Assembly: GCA_947184155.2 (NCBI GenBank)
Contig: CAMXCT020000525.1
Coordinates: forward strand, 176,927 to 240,926
DNA from: Cladocopium goreaui
Taxonomy: Eukaryota; Sar; Dinophyceae; Suessiales; Symbiodiniaceae
DNA: 64,000 bases
Direction of reading: 5' to 3'
Shown here: positions 1 to 12,146 of the stretch, piece after piece
Position numbering within the stretch: position 1 is the first letter of the stretch
How the letters are laid out: each line of letters opens with the position of its first letter
Notes under the pieces: model-generated
What the model saw: the letters and a program-made list of their open reading frames with translations, nothing else
Told to the model about the DNA's origin: nothing
Database searches by the model: none
Program-made: the position numbers and the translations under genes

Positions 1-832
1 CAATCTGAGTGGGGACATGTCGGAACCAAGGGTTGTGGGTCACTGTGGGAAAAATGGAAACATGGCACATACCGACTTACCACCTTTTTCCAGAACTGCC
101 AGTGTTTTGAATTGTTCCCGTTGCATGGTTGCCAACAGATGTGGTTGGGATGTCTGAACTTTTGGCCAAGCGATACTAGCTCAGCTGCTTCTTGCAGCAC
201 AAAGAATAGCTGACCCTTGCAGCCCAAGTTCCTTGCCCCAAATTGGGCGGAGTGGCCACCCCAGTTGGCTCATTCCATTGCAAGGATCGAATTGGAACGC
301 GGCTGTTTCAAGCAGCACAGATAGCCCCCAAGTTAAACCTAGCAGTCTGGTGCGGGTTCTAGCTGCTACACAGCTCCTGAGGGTGAACTGCGTGCGACAA
401 GCGCTTTGCCGCAGTCAGCACCCAAAAACTGGCACGGTTTGCAGTTCAATGCAAAATAATTAAGAATGCTCGGCCCCTTTGTGAGACGAACATGGAAAAC
501 AGGCGCTCTGTCCAACACATTTGAAAGTCGTACTTGGTTTGCTTAAGAGTGAGTTAAAACCTCACGGAATCGAGGATGTGAAGTGCCAACCATCTCCCTG
601 TCTTCGAGCAGTAATCAATCGCGGACGACCAGCAATGTGCTGTGGTGCCCATACACCTGAAGATTCCGAACCGACTTTCTCCATCAACATCACTGTGGGG
701 TTTAAGCACTACCTTCCCAGAAAAAAAACATATCTTGACACATCTGATTCTTGTTGAAGTCATTGTTAATTTTGAAAAATATTCAAAAGATTCACTTAGC
801 AATTATGATCAATTGTTAATTACTATAACTAA
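1..832. other. no gene recognised
   Basis: I see no exon, motif or repeat here that I can name. Short open frames exist on both strands but lack recognisable protein character or convincing splice signals. It lies beyond the 3' end of the minus-strand metallophosphoesterase gene and is probably its downstream flank. Confidence 0.4.
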
Positions 833-1027
833 CTAACATGGAAGATCTGTAGTTTTTTCACCTCGCGCACCTGTCCAGCTATGATCCACCACCGGCTGAT
901 TGGCCATGGCATTGTTGGACTCGACCTCTACGGGGTAGTCGCTTGGTGGCGGCCCATTCTGTCGAAAGACCTGGTTGGCGCCAGGCTTCGGCTGATATTC
1001 CACGCCACCTTCGAAACGGTCGCCGGC
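833..1027 (-). CDS. metallophosphoesterase gene, exon 7 (last)
   Basis: The exon starts after an AG acceptor at 1029-1028 and joins exon 6 in phase 0. The joined reading gives RGHWNK followed by AGDRFEGGVEYQPKPG. A Gly-Gly-x-Glu-Tyr block just after the GHIH motif is what I expect in MPPED-type metallophosphoesterases. The frame runs to a TAG at 835-833, giving a C-terminus ending in TTDLPC. An alternative GT donor in the SWTG codons (about 878) could instead send it to another exon, so the 3' end is uncertain. Confidence 0.6.
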   Translation of the reverse strand, partial: AGDRFEGGVEYQPKPGANQVFRQNGPPPSDYPVEVESNNAMANQPVVDHSWTGARGEKTTDLPC

Positions 1028-1483
1028 CTGGAGGTTTGGGAGGTTTGGGAGGTTTGTTGAGTTTTCAAAATGGAAAATAGGGAGATTTCTCTGACATCAA
1101 AATGGTGAAACAACAGGCAATGTCAAATTGGGGATGTGACACTATTTGTATCTATTTGCATCTATTTGTCATGAGAAATGTGTATTGGTAGTATATAGGT
1201 GGTTGGAACATGTTGGAACCTTCGCAAGCAGAACTTCCTCATTGCTAAGGTTCTTGTGTTTAAGCAAAACTAGGCAAATAAAATTATAATTATCATCATA
1301 TCATTGACCAGACCCCGACTTTATGCTTACTATATTAGCACTCATCACCCTCCAAACCTTGCAACCCTCCAATTGCAACATATCACCAAAAAAAAACTCG
1401 CCTATTTCCATCATTTTCCATCCATTTCCATCCCCATAAGTTTCCACCACTGCCAACCTCCAAGTTTCCCGTCCCCATGGCAC

Positions 1484-1593
1484 CTTGTTCCAATGGCCCC
1501 GTTGTTCATGGATATGTCCAAACAAATGCACCTTGGGTTTCACTCGATAGATGGCCTTTAGCAGCTCTTGGCTGGAACCCCAATGTCCACCAC
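1484..1593 (-). CDS. metallophosphoesterase gene, exon 6 (GHIH motif)
   Basis: This exon encodes GHWGSSQELLKAIYRVKPKV followed by HLFGHIHEQRG. The GHxH motif provides metal ligands at the end of the calcineurin-like metallophosphoesterase core. It starts after AG at 1595-1594 and ends at AAG before a GT donor (1483-1482). Two bases complete a glycine codon with exon 5, so phase 1 matches on both sides. Confidence 0.8.
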
Positions 1594-2614
1594 CTCGCCG
1601 TTGCATTGGCCACGGGAGATGGGTTTGTCCAGAACAACTTTTGAAGATTCTTGAAGGGTTTACAGCGGAAATTCACTAGCAACAATTTCGTTTTGGAGTT
1701 TTGACCATTCTTGGAGGGTTCACACATATAATTGTGTAAGCAAACTTTATCCACAAACATTCAGTAGAAACAATTGGCACGGTTTATTGTCTGAGGTGAA
1801 TCATTGCTTCACCAGTTTGCGATCGACCCTTGCGTTTTTAGATTATATTGCTCTACTCAACTACAAATTTCCTGGATCATACATGGGGGGATTGTAGATG
1901 TTTGAGCCACGGCCAGTCTCTCATCACTCCCCGGGCGCGCCAACTTTGCAAACATATTTTTTGAGGCAGCTCCAAAAAACATTTCATGTGATATCGCCTG
2001 ATATTGCGTGATGTTAGACATAACCCCCCGTACAAGGATGTAGATCCATATGCTAGATGCGATATACTATATACTACTGTATATACTATTGCTGCTGTAT
2101 ACTATATATAATATATACTATAAATTTATATCTATCTATATATATATATGTGTGTATATATATATATGCAATAAAACATAAATCCCCAACAATCTAACAC
2201 AACAATTTGGAGAACAATGGGAAATACACACTTTGAATCCTGGACATCATCTAAAAATGGTGCACCGTGATGTTGTCGAGAATGACTAGTATTGCAAAGG
2301 GGAAAGGGGCAATGAACATTGGGCATATCACTGCCAAATGAGATGACATAGTCTCATCGGTTATATGGCCATATCAATCTATCCTATCCCTGTCCTACAT
2401 CTTCTCGTCAGCCTGAAGACTCCCACTTGGAGGATCCCACTTTGGAGGATCCCACTTTGGAGGATGGTTATTATCCATGGCCCATAGCTACAAATAGCTA
2501 TCATTAATCCAAGCATCTATGGGATACCCCACTTAGGGACTTCCTAACTGGCCTTATGGGACCCACATTTACCCACGATCCATGGTTGATCCTTTCGCCG
2601 GACCGGACGTCCAC

Positions 2615-2771
2615 CTGTCAAGTCAAAGATGCCGAAGGCGGCTTCGTGGGTCACCAGGACGTCCACCTCCTCTGGGACGTCGCTGTAGTTGTTCCCCGAC
2701 ATGCTGTCACCACGCCTGGGGTGCCAGCCAGCACCCCAAATCTTGAGACCCATCACCTGGACGTTGGAGAT
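2615..2771 (-). CDS. metallophosphoesterase gene, exon 5 (DVLVTH block)
   Basis: The exon encodes a block beginning ISNVQVMGLKIWGAGW and later EEVDVLVTHEAAFGIFDLTG. A G-[LF]-K-I-[WY]-G-x-x-W segment followed by DVLxTH is the characteristic middle of MPPED-like metallophosphoesterases; the histidine in the TH pair is a metal ligand. Acceptor AG is at 2773-2772 and the donor is GT at 2614-2613. It joins exon 4 in phase 0 and exon 6 in phase 1. A further small exon between exons 4 and 5 cannot be excluded. Confidence 0.8.
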
Positions 2772-2879
2772 CTGAAGACATATGTACATGATATAAATCA
2801 ATCAACGGTGGAATACACCAGGAGCAGCTGTGCCCCAGTTTTGTAGGTATAAAAAATGAGGTCCCAGCACTCCCACATA

Positions 2880-4030
2880 CAAAGTGACATTCACTGCCCA
2901 AAAACCATCCCTATAAAATGACACTGCAGGTACCCCACACCTACCCAGCTCGAGCCTACAAAATGCCACTTGAGCTTTTTATTTTTGCTTGAAAATCATA
3001 TGTACCAATGGTCAAGAAAAGTGGAAAGCATTTTGTAGTCTCGGGCAATTCGGTCTCTGATCAATCACTGTGCAAAGACGTTTTTTTCCCAGAACCATTT
3101 TGTAGGCAAGAGAAACATCAGTGCTCACAAGAAGGGTCTATCCTAGCCTACTTGCTTTCGAGCAGATCCTGTCTTGAGCAATGCTGGCAAAATTTCATGG
3201 TGTTCACATTTTTTCTTTGCGAAAACAATCTGGGCAAAGGTGGAAACAAGGTTCCGCTTACAAAACAATCTAGCAACCAAGTTCTGCTTACAAAACAATC
3301 TGGCAGCCAAGTTCTTCTTACAAAACCGTGGAGGGGTTATGCCCCTCTTGTTGATATTACAAAATGGGGTGCGCACCCCCCAGTCTACAAAATGGGTGCG
3401 GGATAGATAGTATGGTTTCCACTACAGCAAAAGTCATCACTTTAGTCATCACTTTAGTCCCTCATTCTCCCTGCAAAATTTTTAAATCCGGCGGAGACGC
3501 GTCCCCGGACCCGGAATCAAAATTAATATATTTTTGGAAAGAACATGAAGAACTAAAGTGCGGACTAAAGTTGGAACACAGCAGGTACAAACATTAAATG
3601 GTCCGATTCAACGGGGCGCAGCGGCGGGACTCGTATTCTCTGTGTCAAGTAGGTCTGTTAGCTGTCCAGGTTGATTTTAAAAATAATGATGTAAACTGAC
3701 ACCACACCGCAATTTGTTGATCAATTTTTTCGTCACGTTTCAGGTTTTCCTGAAAGTACTCCATTCATTGAAAAATGCAGGAAAGCAAGTGAAGGGCACA
3801 ACAGGCAAGGAAGTAGCATCTGCACGCACAGGATTTACAGTATCCAGAAGCATTGTCACCTACAATGAGGCTACAAAATGCAGTCAGCAATTTTGGAGTC
3901 ATTGTGTAATCACACCATCTTCCAGCTTTGAGAAGACGTTTTGAGGGCCTACAAAAAGGTTTCTGTAAGTGCCAAACATCCCTCCTACAAAATGCCTAGG
4001 GTATCCTTACTACAAAATGGGGGTCCCAAG
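2880..4030. repeat. dispersed TACAAAATG motif region
   Basis: The 9-mer TACAAAATG, or a one-base variant, recurs in this kilobase near 2958, 3357, 3388, 3870, 3951, 3986 and 4010, usually preceded by C or T. It lies in the intron of the metallophosphoesterase gene. No coding meaning is apparent. Confidence 0.5.
3241..3330 (+). repeat. 30-bp tandem repeat, three copies
   Basis: The phrase CTTACAAAAC recurs at an exact 30-bp spacing (units anchored at 3256, 3286 and 3316), with the surrounding AAGTTCTG-like bases repeated. It shares the TACAAAA core with the dispersed motif around it. Confidence 0.8.
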
Positions 4031-4411
4031 ACCAATTTTGGTATAACAAATGCTGAAAAACTAACTTCATAACGTACGCGTGTCCTCCCTTTTTGTAGTG
4101 GAAATACCAACCGGATATAAATAATATATAAAATATGGTGTGGATATATATATATATATGTGTGTGTGTAAATGTTGTTTCGACGCGTGACCAGTGGATC
4201 ATAGCTGCATGCCGTCCGTCGCAGGGAACCTCTCGGCACAGGTGGGGAAAAGGAGGCGGCGCCCCACTGTTTTCCTCCGGGTGGGAAACGATCTCCGCTA
4301 TTGACTCGATTGGTAGCGGAGCTTGCCAATAGGGCAGGCTCCAGCCATGGAACCTTGAGACCTTCAGGCGAAGGTTGGTGACACGTGACCCCGTGGAGAT
4401 CTCTGCCTGCC

Positions 4412-5330
4412 ATGGCATCTAAAACTCCTGGTGGCTCAGTTCGCTACTTTAGCGGCGACAATGAAGATGCCAGGGAGAACAGGCGGTGGAAGCAATGGGC
4501 TGTAAACAAGATGATAATAACTATGGACAAGCTGGGTGAAGCTGCTCGTGGGCCCTACATCTATACCTTGCTCAGCGGCAAGGCACTGGAGGCTGTTGAG
4601 CACGTAAAGCCATGTCAAGCCTGAGGAATATCAAGTCAAAGGTGGTGACGCTATCCTTTGGCGACTTCTTGATGCCAGACTCCCTCAACAAGCTGCATCC
4701 GATGAGCTGAGTGAGATCATGGGTGAAGTCTTTGGCCTCAAGGCCAAGGACGGCAAACCGATGAAGAAATGGACTGCCAGCGACCGAGATGTTTGATCGC
4801 TGCTCCAGAAAAACTGGAATGCAATTTCCAGAGGAAGCAAGGGATCATGTTGAACAGAGCCGGACCATCAGATGAATAGCGTGCAGTGGTCATCTCTAGA
4901 GCTCGTGGTGACTTGAAGAGGGAGTCAATAGCCATACCCGCTCCTGCTATCCTGATCTCACTGTTTCCCGTCGAAAAGGTGTTGCCCTGGTGGAAGATGA
5001 GACCTTAGCTGTGGAAGATCGCGACTTGGATGAGATCGAAGATTTCCAAGACATTGATCAGCTGCTGTAGGATCATCAGTTGTCACTGTGGAGGCAGAAT
5101 CTCAAGAGACATTCCAGGTATCCGACATCGCAGAGCTGCTGGCACCTGCGTGGCGTGAAGAACATCAGGAACTCAATCGTCTGCAGAAGAACCGACAAAT
5201 TGGCAAAGCGATGTCCGTTGTGCATACCGAATTGAAGTCGAAGAACTTAAACGGCAGGCGGCCGGTCACAAATGTGGTAAGAAGGGCCACTGGGCTCGTG
5301 AGCGCCGCTCTTCTCCAACCAAAGGCCATG
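4412..5330 (+). pseudogene. gag: copia gag remnant
   Basis: The start reads MASKTPGGSVRYFSGDNEDA and continues with NRRWKQWAVNKM and YTLLSGKALEAVEHV. This is the UBN2/copia Gag pattern of a tryptophan-rich start followed by a leucine-rich helical region. A frameshift near 4610 moves the rest to another frame (LLDARLPQQAASDELSEIMG near 4660-4720), and a stop follows near 4793. A zinc-knuckle relic, HKCGKKGHWARERR, lies near 5265-5305; its last cysteine has become arginine. Confidence 0.7.
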
Positions 5331-5519
5331 GCAAGGGAAATGAGAGTCAAGCGGCTTCTTCTGACAATGCATCGACAGGTGCTGCCCTGGCCGAAGTTGT
5401 GCCATCGTGCGTTGCTGCCGTGGGGCCACTACCCTCTTTACTGGATCAAGTGCGTTTGCGGTGTTCTCTGAAGACTTCTGACTCTGTGATGCGGAAGAGA
5501 TCAATCTGGTATCAAGCCC

Positions 5520-5840
5520 TGGCTTTGGCATACTGGACTCTGGATGTGGCAAGACAATCGTTGGATCTTCTACATTGGCTGAGTTTGAGAAACTGTGCCG
5601 CCAGCGTGGCATGAAGAGCCCCGATCGGTTCAACGAGACGCACCAGTTCCGTTTCGGCAATGGAGAAGTTGAGACCAGTCACATTGGGGTAGCCATGCCA
5701 GTCACTCTAGGACCTCACCGCGGTGCCATTAGAGCTTCGATTCTACAGGGATCTGCGCTGTTGCTGATTTCCAGGTCTGCTCCCAAAAAGTTGGACTTCC
5801 AGAAGGGCACCTTGTCTATCCTGGGAAGTCCGCCAATTCA
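5520..5840 (+). pseudogene. copia aspartic protease remnant
   Basis: The plus-strand frame reads GILDSGCGKTIVGSSTL and then AEFEKLCRQRGM. The DSGCGKT block is the retropepsin active site in dinoflagellate and other copia elements (hydrophobic-hydrophobic-D-[ST]-G). The frame stays open to about 5910 with loss of similarity after 5840. Confidence 0.7.
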
Positions 5841-7098
5841 ACTCCGTACCAACAGTGCTGGCTGGGTTCTGTGTCGGTGGCTGGGGACGCTGTTGCTGAT
5901 GAAATCATGATGGCAAGCACTGACGTCAGTCCTGCCTTGGATAGCTGTGTATACAGGCCTCGAATGCTGCGGTAGGTGTAGATCGTGCAGTAGAGCCGTG
6001 CCAGCTGTCTGCAGAGCCCAGTAATTCTGCATCTTCTGGCCCAGAAGCATCCGATGCATCCGTCCGCCTGTCTTCCTGGACACAAGAGGACTGTCCAGAC
6101 GCCACATGGTTGTCTAGGTATGGTCCCATCAGGTGGTCTGAGGTGAGAGAGCGCATAGTAATGGATCCGGCAAAAAAAGCGTATTGTGACAAAGAATAAT
6201 CCCCGGCACTTTGCAACATAAAACCATGGTCCGTTTGCCGTCTTATTCAGGTCATGTCGTAACTGAGTTTCGGTTTGAACCCCGTGATGCGTCAGATGAT
6301 CATGATGTCCCAGACTCCCCATGGTTTCTCACTCCACATCAAGTGCGACAGCTGAATGCACAGGTCAAAGCATGGTGATGTAGATGAAAACATGTCAGTT
6401 TTGCATGAACGACTTTTTGTCATGGAAGTTTACGTAAGTGTTCTCACCACCTCGTCTAGTCCCAGTTGCTGAATCAGTAGGTCTGACAGGCCAGTCCTAT
6501 GATCTGAAGAATGGTTTTGAGACTTCATGAACAGCACCGACCGTAGGAAAGCCGAGGACGATCTGATCACCCTCAAGCCCGACCTGCTGATGCTCTGTCC
6601 GCCTTGCGCTGATCAGGGAAGCTGGTTCCACTTAAACTCACTTAAACAGCACTTGCGTAGAGTTGCCGAAAGCCGGATGTTGATCAGGTGGTGTTGCAAG
6701 TTGTTCAGAATCCAGACATCTGCCGGTCGTGAAGCTGTGTTCGAACACCCAACTGGGGCCAAGACTTGGAGTTACCCGGAGATGTTGACTCTCTGCTGTA
6801 AGTTTCACACTGTGAAGCTTCACATGTGCAGGTACAACCTGCATTTGCCGTCAAGTGAGCGCCTGCTTCGTAAGAGCACCAGACTCTTAGCCAGTAGTGA
6901 AGATATGTTGGCACTTGGTCTTACATGCCCAGGTCCTGAGGATCCCGACCATAGATGTCATGACAGGGTTAGCGGTAGTGCTCCTGCAGGTGCTCCCAAG
7001 GTGAGTGAATTCACTGAAGCATACACTCATGAGTTTGTGTTGGCCTTGTTGCAAACTCTCCCAAGGTTTCGAGATCATGGGTCATTAGTCGTCGAAGA

Positions 7099-7770
7099 AT
7101 GTTTGCCCGACACCTTCTCCAATGGCACCAAGTGGATGCCGTTTCCAATAGTTCCGACAAGCTTGATGCTAAAGTGTTGAAGGTGTTGGGTAAACTTCAC
7201 AGAAACTTCGGTCACCCACCGAATGCTGACTTGATCCGGATCCTCAAGCATGGACAAGCAAGCGATCAAGCCCTTCGCTTGGCAAAGGAGTTCTCTTGCG
7301 AGTTTTGCCGCAGCCAGCAGAAACCTAGTGTTCCATTGCCTGCGCAGTCTTCGCGAGTGTCTGAGTTGAACCATCAGTTGGATGTGAAGAAACTTCCAGG
7401 CTGGAAACCCAACCAAAAGGCTTGTGCTCTGAACATAGTACACCAGGCTAGCAGCTTCCAGTGTATGGTGCTGGTTTTCGAATAAGAGACGTCGTCGCTG
7501 TTGATAAAACTGTTGCAAGAGCATTGGATCTCGTGGACTGGTGCCCCTAAAGAAGTCATCTTAGATTCTGCACAGACTAATCTTGGTGAGCCAATGGTAG
7601 TCCCAGCCGAGTCGGGGGGGATTCAAATCCGTACTGGCGTAGTCAAACGTGGGATAAAGGTACCTTGGTTTTGGGACGACATTGGCATGGTACAGCAGTG
7701 CATGGTTATGGGTCGTCATGCGACTCAAGAAGAGAAAACCCTGATTTCAAGTCCGAGGCTGAGATGTTAG
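7099..7770 (+). pseudogene. copia GAG-pre-integrase and integrase remnant
   Basis: The first part reads LGKLHRNFGHPPNADLIRIL and ends FSCEFCRSQQKP. This is the HHCC zinc finger of copia integrases (H-x4-H, then C-x2-C). The next segment, LDVKKLPGWKPN, carries the position of the first catalytic aspartate. After a stop the pattern resumes at 7501 with WISWTGAPKEVILDSAQTN, the region of the second aspartate. The catalytic glutamate region is not recognisable, so the enzyme is dead. Confidence 0.7.
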
Positions 7771-8869
7771 GTGTCAAAGACCTTCTTATACTGAGGGTAA
7801 CCTAGAAAGCAAGCACTTTGTGGATCTGATCTCTGAGGCGTATCCACCACTTGAAAACCCCAACATGCCAGTTCAGCCACCCATGGATTCTGCTGAAGAA
7901 TCTAGCGTCCTGACTGTTGTAGCGCCAACATCGGCTGCCGCCGGGTTGCCAGCGCCATGAGGAGCCGAAGCTTCTCAAAGGACATCTATAGCAACTTCTT
8001 AAAGCTTTTCATCAAGAAGTTGCTGGGTGTAGATAAAGTCGTCGTTTGTAGCATCCTACAAGTCCTTCGTTCCTTCCTTACCACAAATAGGGACATGTGG
8101 AGGCACCATATATCATGCGATGATATGCGATGCGTCAGCCTAGCAAACAAGGATGTTCTAGGAAGCGCCTTTTTTTTTTTAACCACAAGGCGCTTATCAC
8201 ATGTACACACCTTCGCAAGCAGCCATGTGCCACATACATGGCAGCAGGGGTGTGCTGGTAACTTTTAACCTAGCCCAGTGCTGGTCACCAGCAATACGCA
8301 TGAGTACTTTGAACCAACGTTGGCTTTGCTGTTGCAGCTTGTAGTGTTGGAAGGCAGCTATACCCATGCATACATCGCAACCGTGCATCCAATTATGGCC
8401 CTGCTGCAAAAGCAGATGAAATCATGTGATAGAGGGCCCCAAATACAAAAAACAGCTGGGGTCGTGGTTTGGCGGAAGATGTAGTGATGCCACCGCCTCC
8501 ATTTGAGGCGAAGGAACCAGTTCCAACAGTTCCCAGTGATGATCCAGCTGTCGATCGATGCACAGCCGGAATCCTCGCTAGCTTCTGCCAAAAGCACCAG
8601 CACTGGAGAAAGGAGAGACGTAGAGTTCATGGTAAAGATGGTCCTTTCAGCCTTTGGCGTCCAGCAGCCCTTCAACAGGATGATGTGGTGTCGATGTTGA
8701 AAGAAGTTATGCTTGGTTGAATTTTTTTCCAGGAGTCCACCTCCAGTTCAGCCGGATCTCAGAAGCGGTCTCACGAGACTGCTGTCAGGGTGGATCTGCA
8801 GCCGAGCCGGCAGCCAGTCGGCCCAGAACTTTGAGCACTGACGTTTTGAGTGTCCAAGATTGCACCGAC

Positions 8870-9085
8870 TTGATGCACACATGGTCGTATGCTCCTCTTG
8901 AAGTGTTGGTAGCTGAATATATGAAGAAGAAAATGTCCAAAGAGCAACAATCCTCGTGAGCCTCAGGTAGATGAAGGTAATTAAACAAAAAGAATGGGAA
9001 ATCTTGCTAAGGGAAATGCAATTCGAATCAACATTAAGGCAAAAGAGAACGATGTCAGGCGATCCTCAACGATTTTTGCAATATT
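8870..9085 (+). pseudogene. copia linker before reverse transcriptase, remnant
   Basis: Fragments read SYAPLEVLVAEYMKKKMSKE and, after frame changes, NLAKGNAIRINIKAKEND. Both resemble the stretch just upstream of the RVT_2 domain in dinoflagellate copia polyproteins. The similarity is from memory of the family and short, so this is a weak call; it marks the last recognisable piece of the element. Confidence 0.45.
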
Positions 9086-11040
9086 TTGCAATATTATTCG
9101 AATGAAAGCCAACTGCCAAAAATGGGATGCGACGCGCTGATAGAACATGATAAATCCCTTGGTAGCATAGCAGGCCGCAAGGCAAAAGCACGCAATGCAA
9201 GGCGCCATGCAGTCATCTAAGCATAGCGGATCATAGCATCGCTGGAAAGACAACAATGTGTTTCTCATTACCGCCATAGTCCTTAAATTATTACATATTG
9301 TATCATCTACATTATATAACTTACTATATATACATATATATATATATATTATCTAGTATAGACCTGTTGCTGGCCATATATTCATCCAGGTTGATGACAT
9401 ATGGCACAATATTCCACATGATTGGTCAAATTACTTATTACCATATGATACCTTATGACTGGGGGAAGCATTAACAATTCATTAACCAGCTACACACGTG
9501 CCATTCATAGCCAACCAACGTTCGTAGCGATACTCAGCTCCAGGAGCTCCAGGAAACCCAAGCGCTCCACCGCAGTATGGGATACCAATGCCATGAACCA
9601 TTCCCTGAATTGGAAGTTTCCTATTCGGTTTACCAGATTGAACATCATTGAACTATTCCGGCAACTTGCTTGGAAGCCTAGAAGGACCTGTGAATGGTCT
9701 GTGGGTTATCCTATGCCCATTATCCTGATTTTGCTTGGATTGAAGCAACGGTGCTTGGGCTTGGAAGACCAATTCGTTCATACCCCAAGTTGCCAGGCCG
9801 ACAGAAAATTGTGGAAAATCATGTGGTCATTGGGTCCTGCCATCGTTGCCTTCCATGACTGAACTCAAGTTTTCTTTGTGGAGTTTGTTGGCATTCCTAT
9901 TTTGTATTGAACCCAACTCTCGTTCACTATAGTTGGGGTAGACTAAACCAAATCCCCAGCTTCAACTGACAGAACTGGAAAGTTTCATCATGGAGTAGCT
10001 CACCGCATCTCACCGCGTTCTTTCTTCCTCTGGCCAAGAAGGCACCTCTCATTGCTGCAGAGTGCTTAGATGAGTACACGGCGCCGGTAGACTGTAGATG
10101 CCCTCATCCTTCATCCTTCCTGTTCCAGATTGCAGTACCGTGCAGTTTATTGGCTGCATGGATCTGTGGTCGTTTTGCCCCTCTGGTTCTGGTCGTTTCA
10201 TGACTGAAACATACTGAAACCCATGCACTTCTCCCAGTTGATTGGGGTAATAACATCAACTGTATCTGCATGAAGGATCAAAATTAGTCAAGATTCGCCA
10301 CCCCCTATGAACAATATGTTGATGGGGGGTAATAACATCAACTGTGTCTTCATAGCCACCTGAAGTCAGACGCGGCGCAACGCCAGGGTTGCAGCGAAAA
10401 TGTAATATTACATTTTCAGGTTTGTACTACTGATATACACTAAATTGAGTCAATCAAATCAACAAATACAGCCTCAAAATGTGAATTACATTGAATTACA
10501 ATTTCGAAGTTTTATAAAGAAATTCTGGAGAAAACATCATTGAAGAAAACATCCTGGTTTAGATGATTTGGCTTCCGCCATTCTAAAAAAATATCTCAAA
10601 CAACGCCGTGCCACCGTGACCAGCTCGTGGTTGAGAACCCGTGCATTGGTCACCTGAGCCATGAAAAAAACGAGTTTTCCCGTCCCATTCAACTGGTTGG
10701 TGAGAAAATATTCTTATATATGTTCCTGTTAACTGCAGGTTATACAATTTGAGTAATATTGATGAATCCCTAATAAGCATTAATAAGCCACGTAGTATAA
10801 CTACCCAATCGTTGATTCCCTTGAAATCCCTATGAATCATGGGATTCATCCCCTTATGAAGCCTTTCTAGCTATTGAAACCACAAAGCGATAAGAAAGTA
10901 TAGTATAGTTCATCACTACTCATCACTATTTTAGTTGGACTTTTCCTTTCCATCTTTTTTGGTGGTTACTATATATAGATATAATGTCCACATGCCGTTA
11001 ATAAACCCCCCGTAGTAAAGTAGGGGTACCCCCATATATA
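9086..11040. other. intron sequence, no gene recognised
   Basis: This part of intron 4 contains an AT dinucleotide run near 9310-9350 and 11037-11052. It also holds a duplicated phrase, GGGGTAATAACATCAACTGT, at about 10244 and 10325. A 135-codon plus-strand open frame at 9455-9862 has no similarity I recognise and may be a further transposon relic. Confidence 0.4.
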
Positions 11041-11111
11041 TATATATATTATATCTCCCTCCATCCCATCCCAAAAGATAATGGTATATTGTCCGACGGT
11101 ATTTTCCTCAC

Positions 11112-11203
11112 CTTCCTCTGCAAGTAGTTTGGGTGATGAGCTTCAGCCGCGGCCACTTCTCCGCGATTCAAACGCCAATTGGTGTCCCAATAATCGTGGT
11201 TTC
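11112..11203 (-). CDS. metallophosphoesterase gene, exon 4 (GNHD motif)
   Basis: With one G from exon 3 this exon reads GNHDYWDTNWRLNRGEV and on to HHPNYLQRK. GNHD is the invariant metal-binding and catalytic motif of the calcineurin-like superfamily. The acceptor is AG at 11205-11204 and the donor is a textbook AAG/GTGAGG. The exon is 92 nt, entering in phase 1 and leaving in phase 0. Confidence 0.85.
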
Positions 11204-11485
11204 CTTCCCACAGGAAAAGACAGGAAAGTAACAGAAAAAGTACAAGTTTGGTGAACAAAAGTAATAGTATACATCTGAAATGCAAGTTTTCACCACTTTG
11301 GGCTGATAAATGTCTACAATAAACCTGGAAGAGTTGGAATTACTTGGGTCAATTTGCTTAGAACTTTGGAGGCAATTCAAAAAAACTAATCGAAGAGATA
11401 CGGCACCTAGCACCTTGATCTTGAACATTTTTGAACTATCAAACCAATGGCTGTCGGGACTTGATGGATCTTGATCATGCCCATC

Positions 11486-11618
11486 CTGAGATCACCAGGA
11501 TGTGGCGGAACTTGTGCTGGATGCTCCACAGCCACTGGTTGAAGTCCCCCAACTCGCTCTCCGAGCCCACTTTGGCCACGTCCCCGGAGTGGATCAGGAT
11601 GTCGGCACTCGGCAGGTC
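11486..11618 (-). CDS. metallophosphoesterase gene, exon 3 (SGD motif)
   Basis: The exon encodes DLPSADILIHSGDVAKVGSE and then ELGDFNQWLWSIQHKF up to ILVIS plus one G. LPxADxLIHxGD is the second metal-binding motif of MPPED-like phosphoesterases, and DFNxWL follows it in the family. The acceptor is AG at 11620-11619. The only donor that restores GNHD with exon 4 is a GA dinucleotide at 11485-11484, one of the non-canonical donors known in dinoflagellates. Confidence 0.82.
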
Positions 11619-12146
11619 CTCAGCGACTCCAAACAGTCGCCCAGAAAAACATGCGAAAAAGAGTACTAAACGAGGCTTTCGGGTGGTGGGTGGTCATTTT
11701 TTACTAAGCCATATCAAGATCTATAAGAGTACATTGTATATACATATATATATATATATATATATGCATCTTTTGTGAAATCCTTGCTGGATCATCCTGA
11801 TAACATCTGCAGGGCCTCATCGGAATCCGCCTCAGCATGCCAGATGTACTTAAATGAGTTAGTTCAGAACGGGATGATATGGACTGGCCGGCCATGACTG
11901 GCCAAAGGACCTATCTGATCCTATCAGGTCCGCAGCCAAGTGGCTGTTTGACGACCATGAAGCATCGACTTGGCAGTTTTGTTTCATGAATCAACATTCA
12001 ACATCCCACCATGGCCTGATTTGTCCATCTTCCTCCAAACAACATCAAAAAAAACATATAAGCATCCATAGGCTATAAGCCACCAAATCAGGGCTTCCCC
12101 AGCTATCAACCTAAACCCATCCCACCATTCCATGGCAAGGGTCAGC

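Larger units (their letters stand above)
4311..9085 (+). mobile_element. decayed Ty1/copia retrotransposon
   Basis: A plus-strand copia element, opposite to the host gene whose intron it occupies. A primer-binding-site-like stretch, TGGTAGCGGAGC, lies at 4311-4322. It is followed by gag from an ATG at 4412, a zinc knuckle near 5270-5310, an aspartic protease near 5530, a GAG-pre-integrase zinc finger and integrase fragments at 7.15-7.7 kb, and the linker before reverse transcriptase at 8.87-9.08 kb. Frameshifts and stops interrupt it many times. I find no reverse transcriptase or RNase H after about 9.09 kb, so the 3' half is lost or beyond recognition. LTR borders could not be fixed. Confidence 0.75.
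2772..11111 (-). other. 8.3-kb intron 4 of the metallophosphoesterase gene
   Basis: The interval lies between two exons of the same reading frame. It has a GT donor (AAG followed by GTGAGG, at 11111) and an AG acceptor (2773-2772). It contains dispersed TACAAAATG motifs, a 30-bp tandem repeat, AT-rich microsatellites and the decayed plus-strand copia element at about 4.3-9.1 kb. The transposon explains much of why this intron is far longer than its neighbours (about 280-530 bp among introns 1-3). Confidence 0.65.

Noticed and set aside
7600-7640. GATTCAAATCC resembling a tRNA T-loop
   Set aside because: No acceptor stem or D-arm can be paired around it, and it lies in the integrase remnant of the decayed element.
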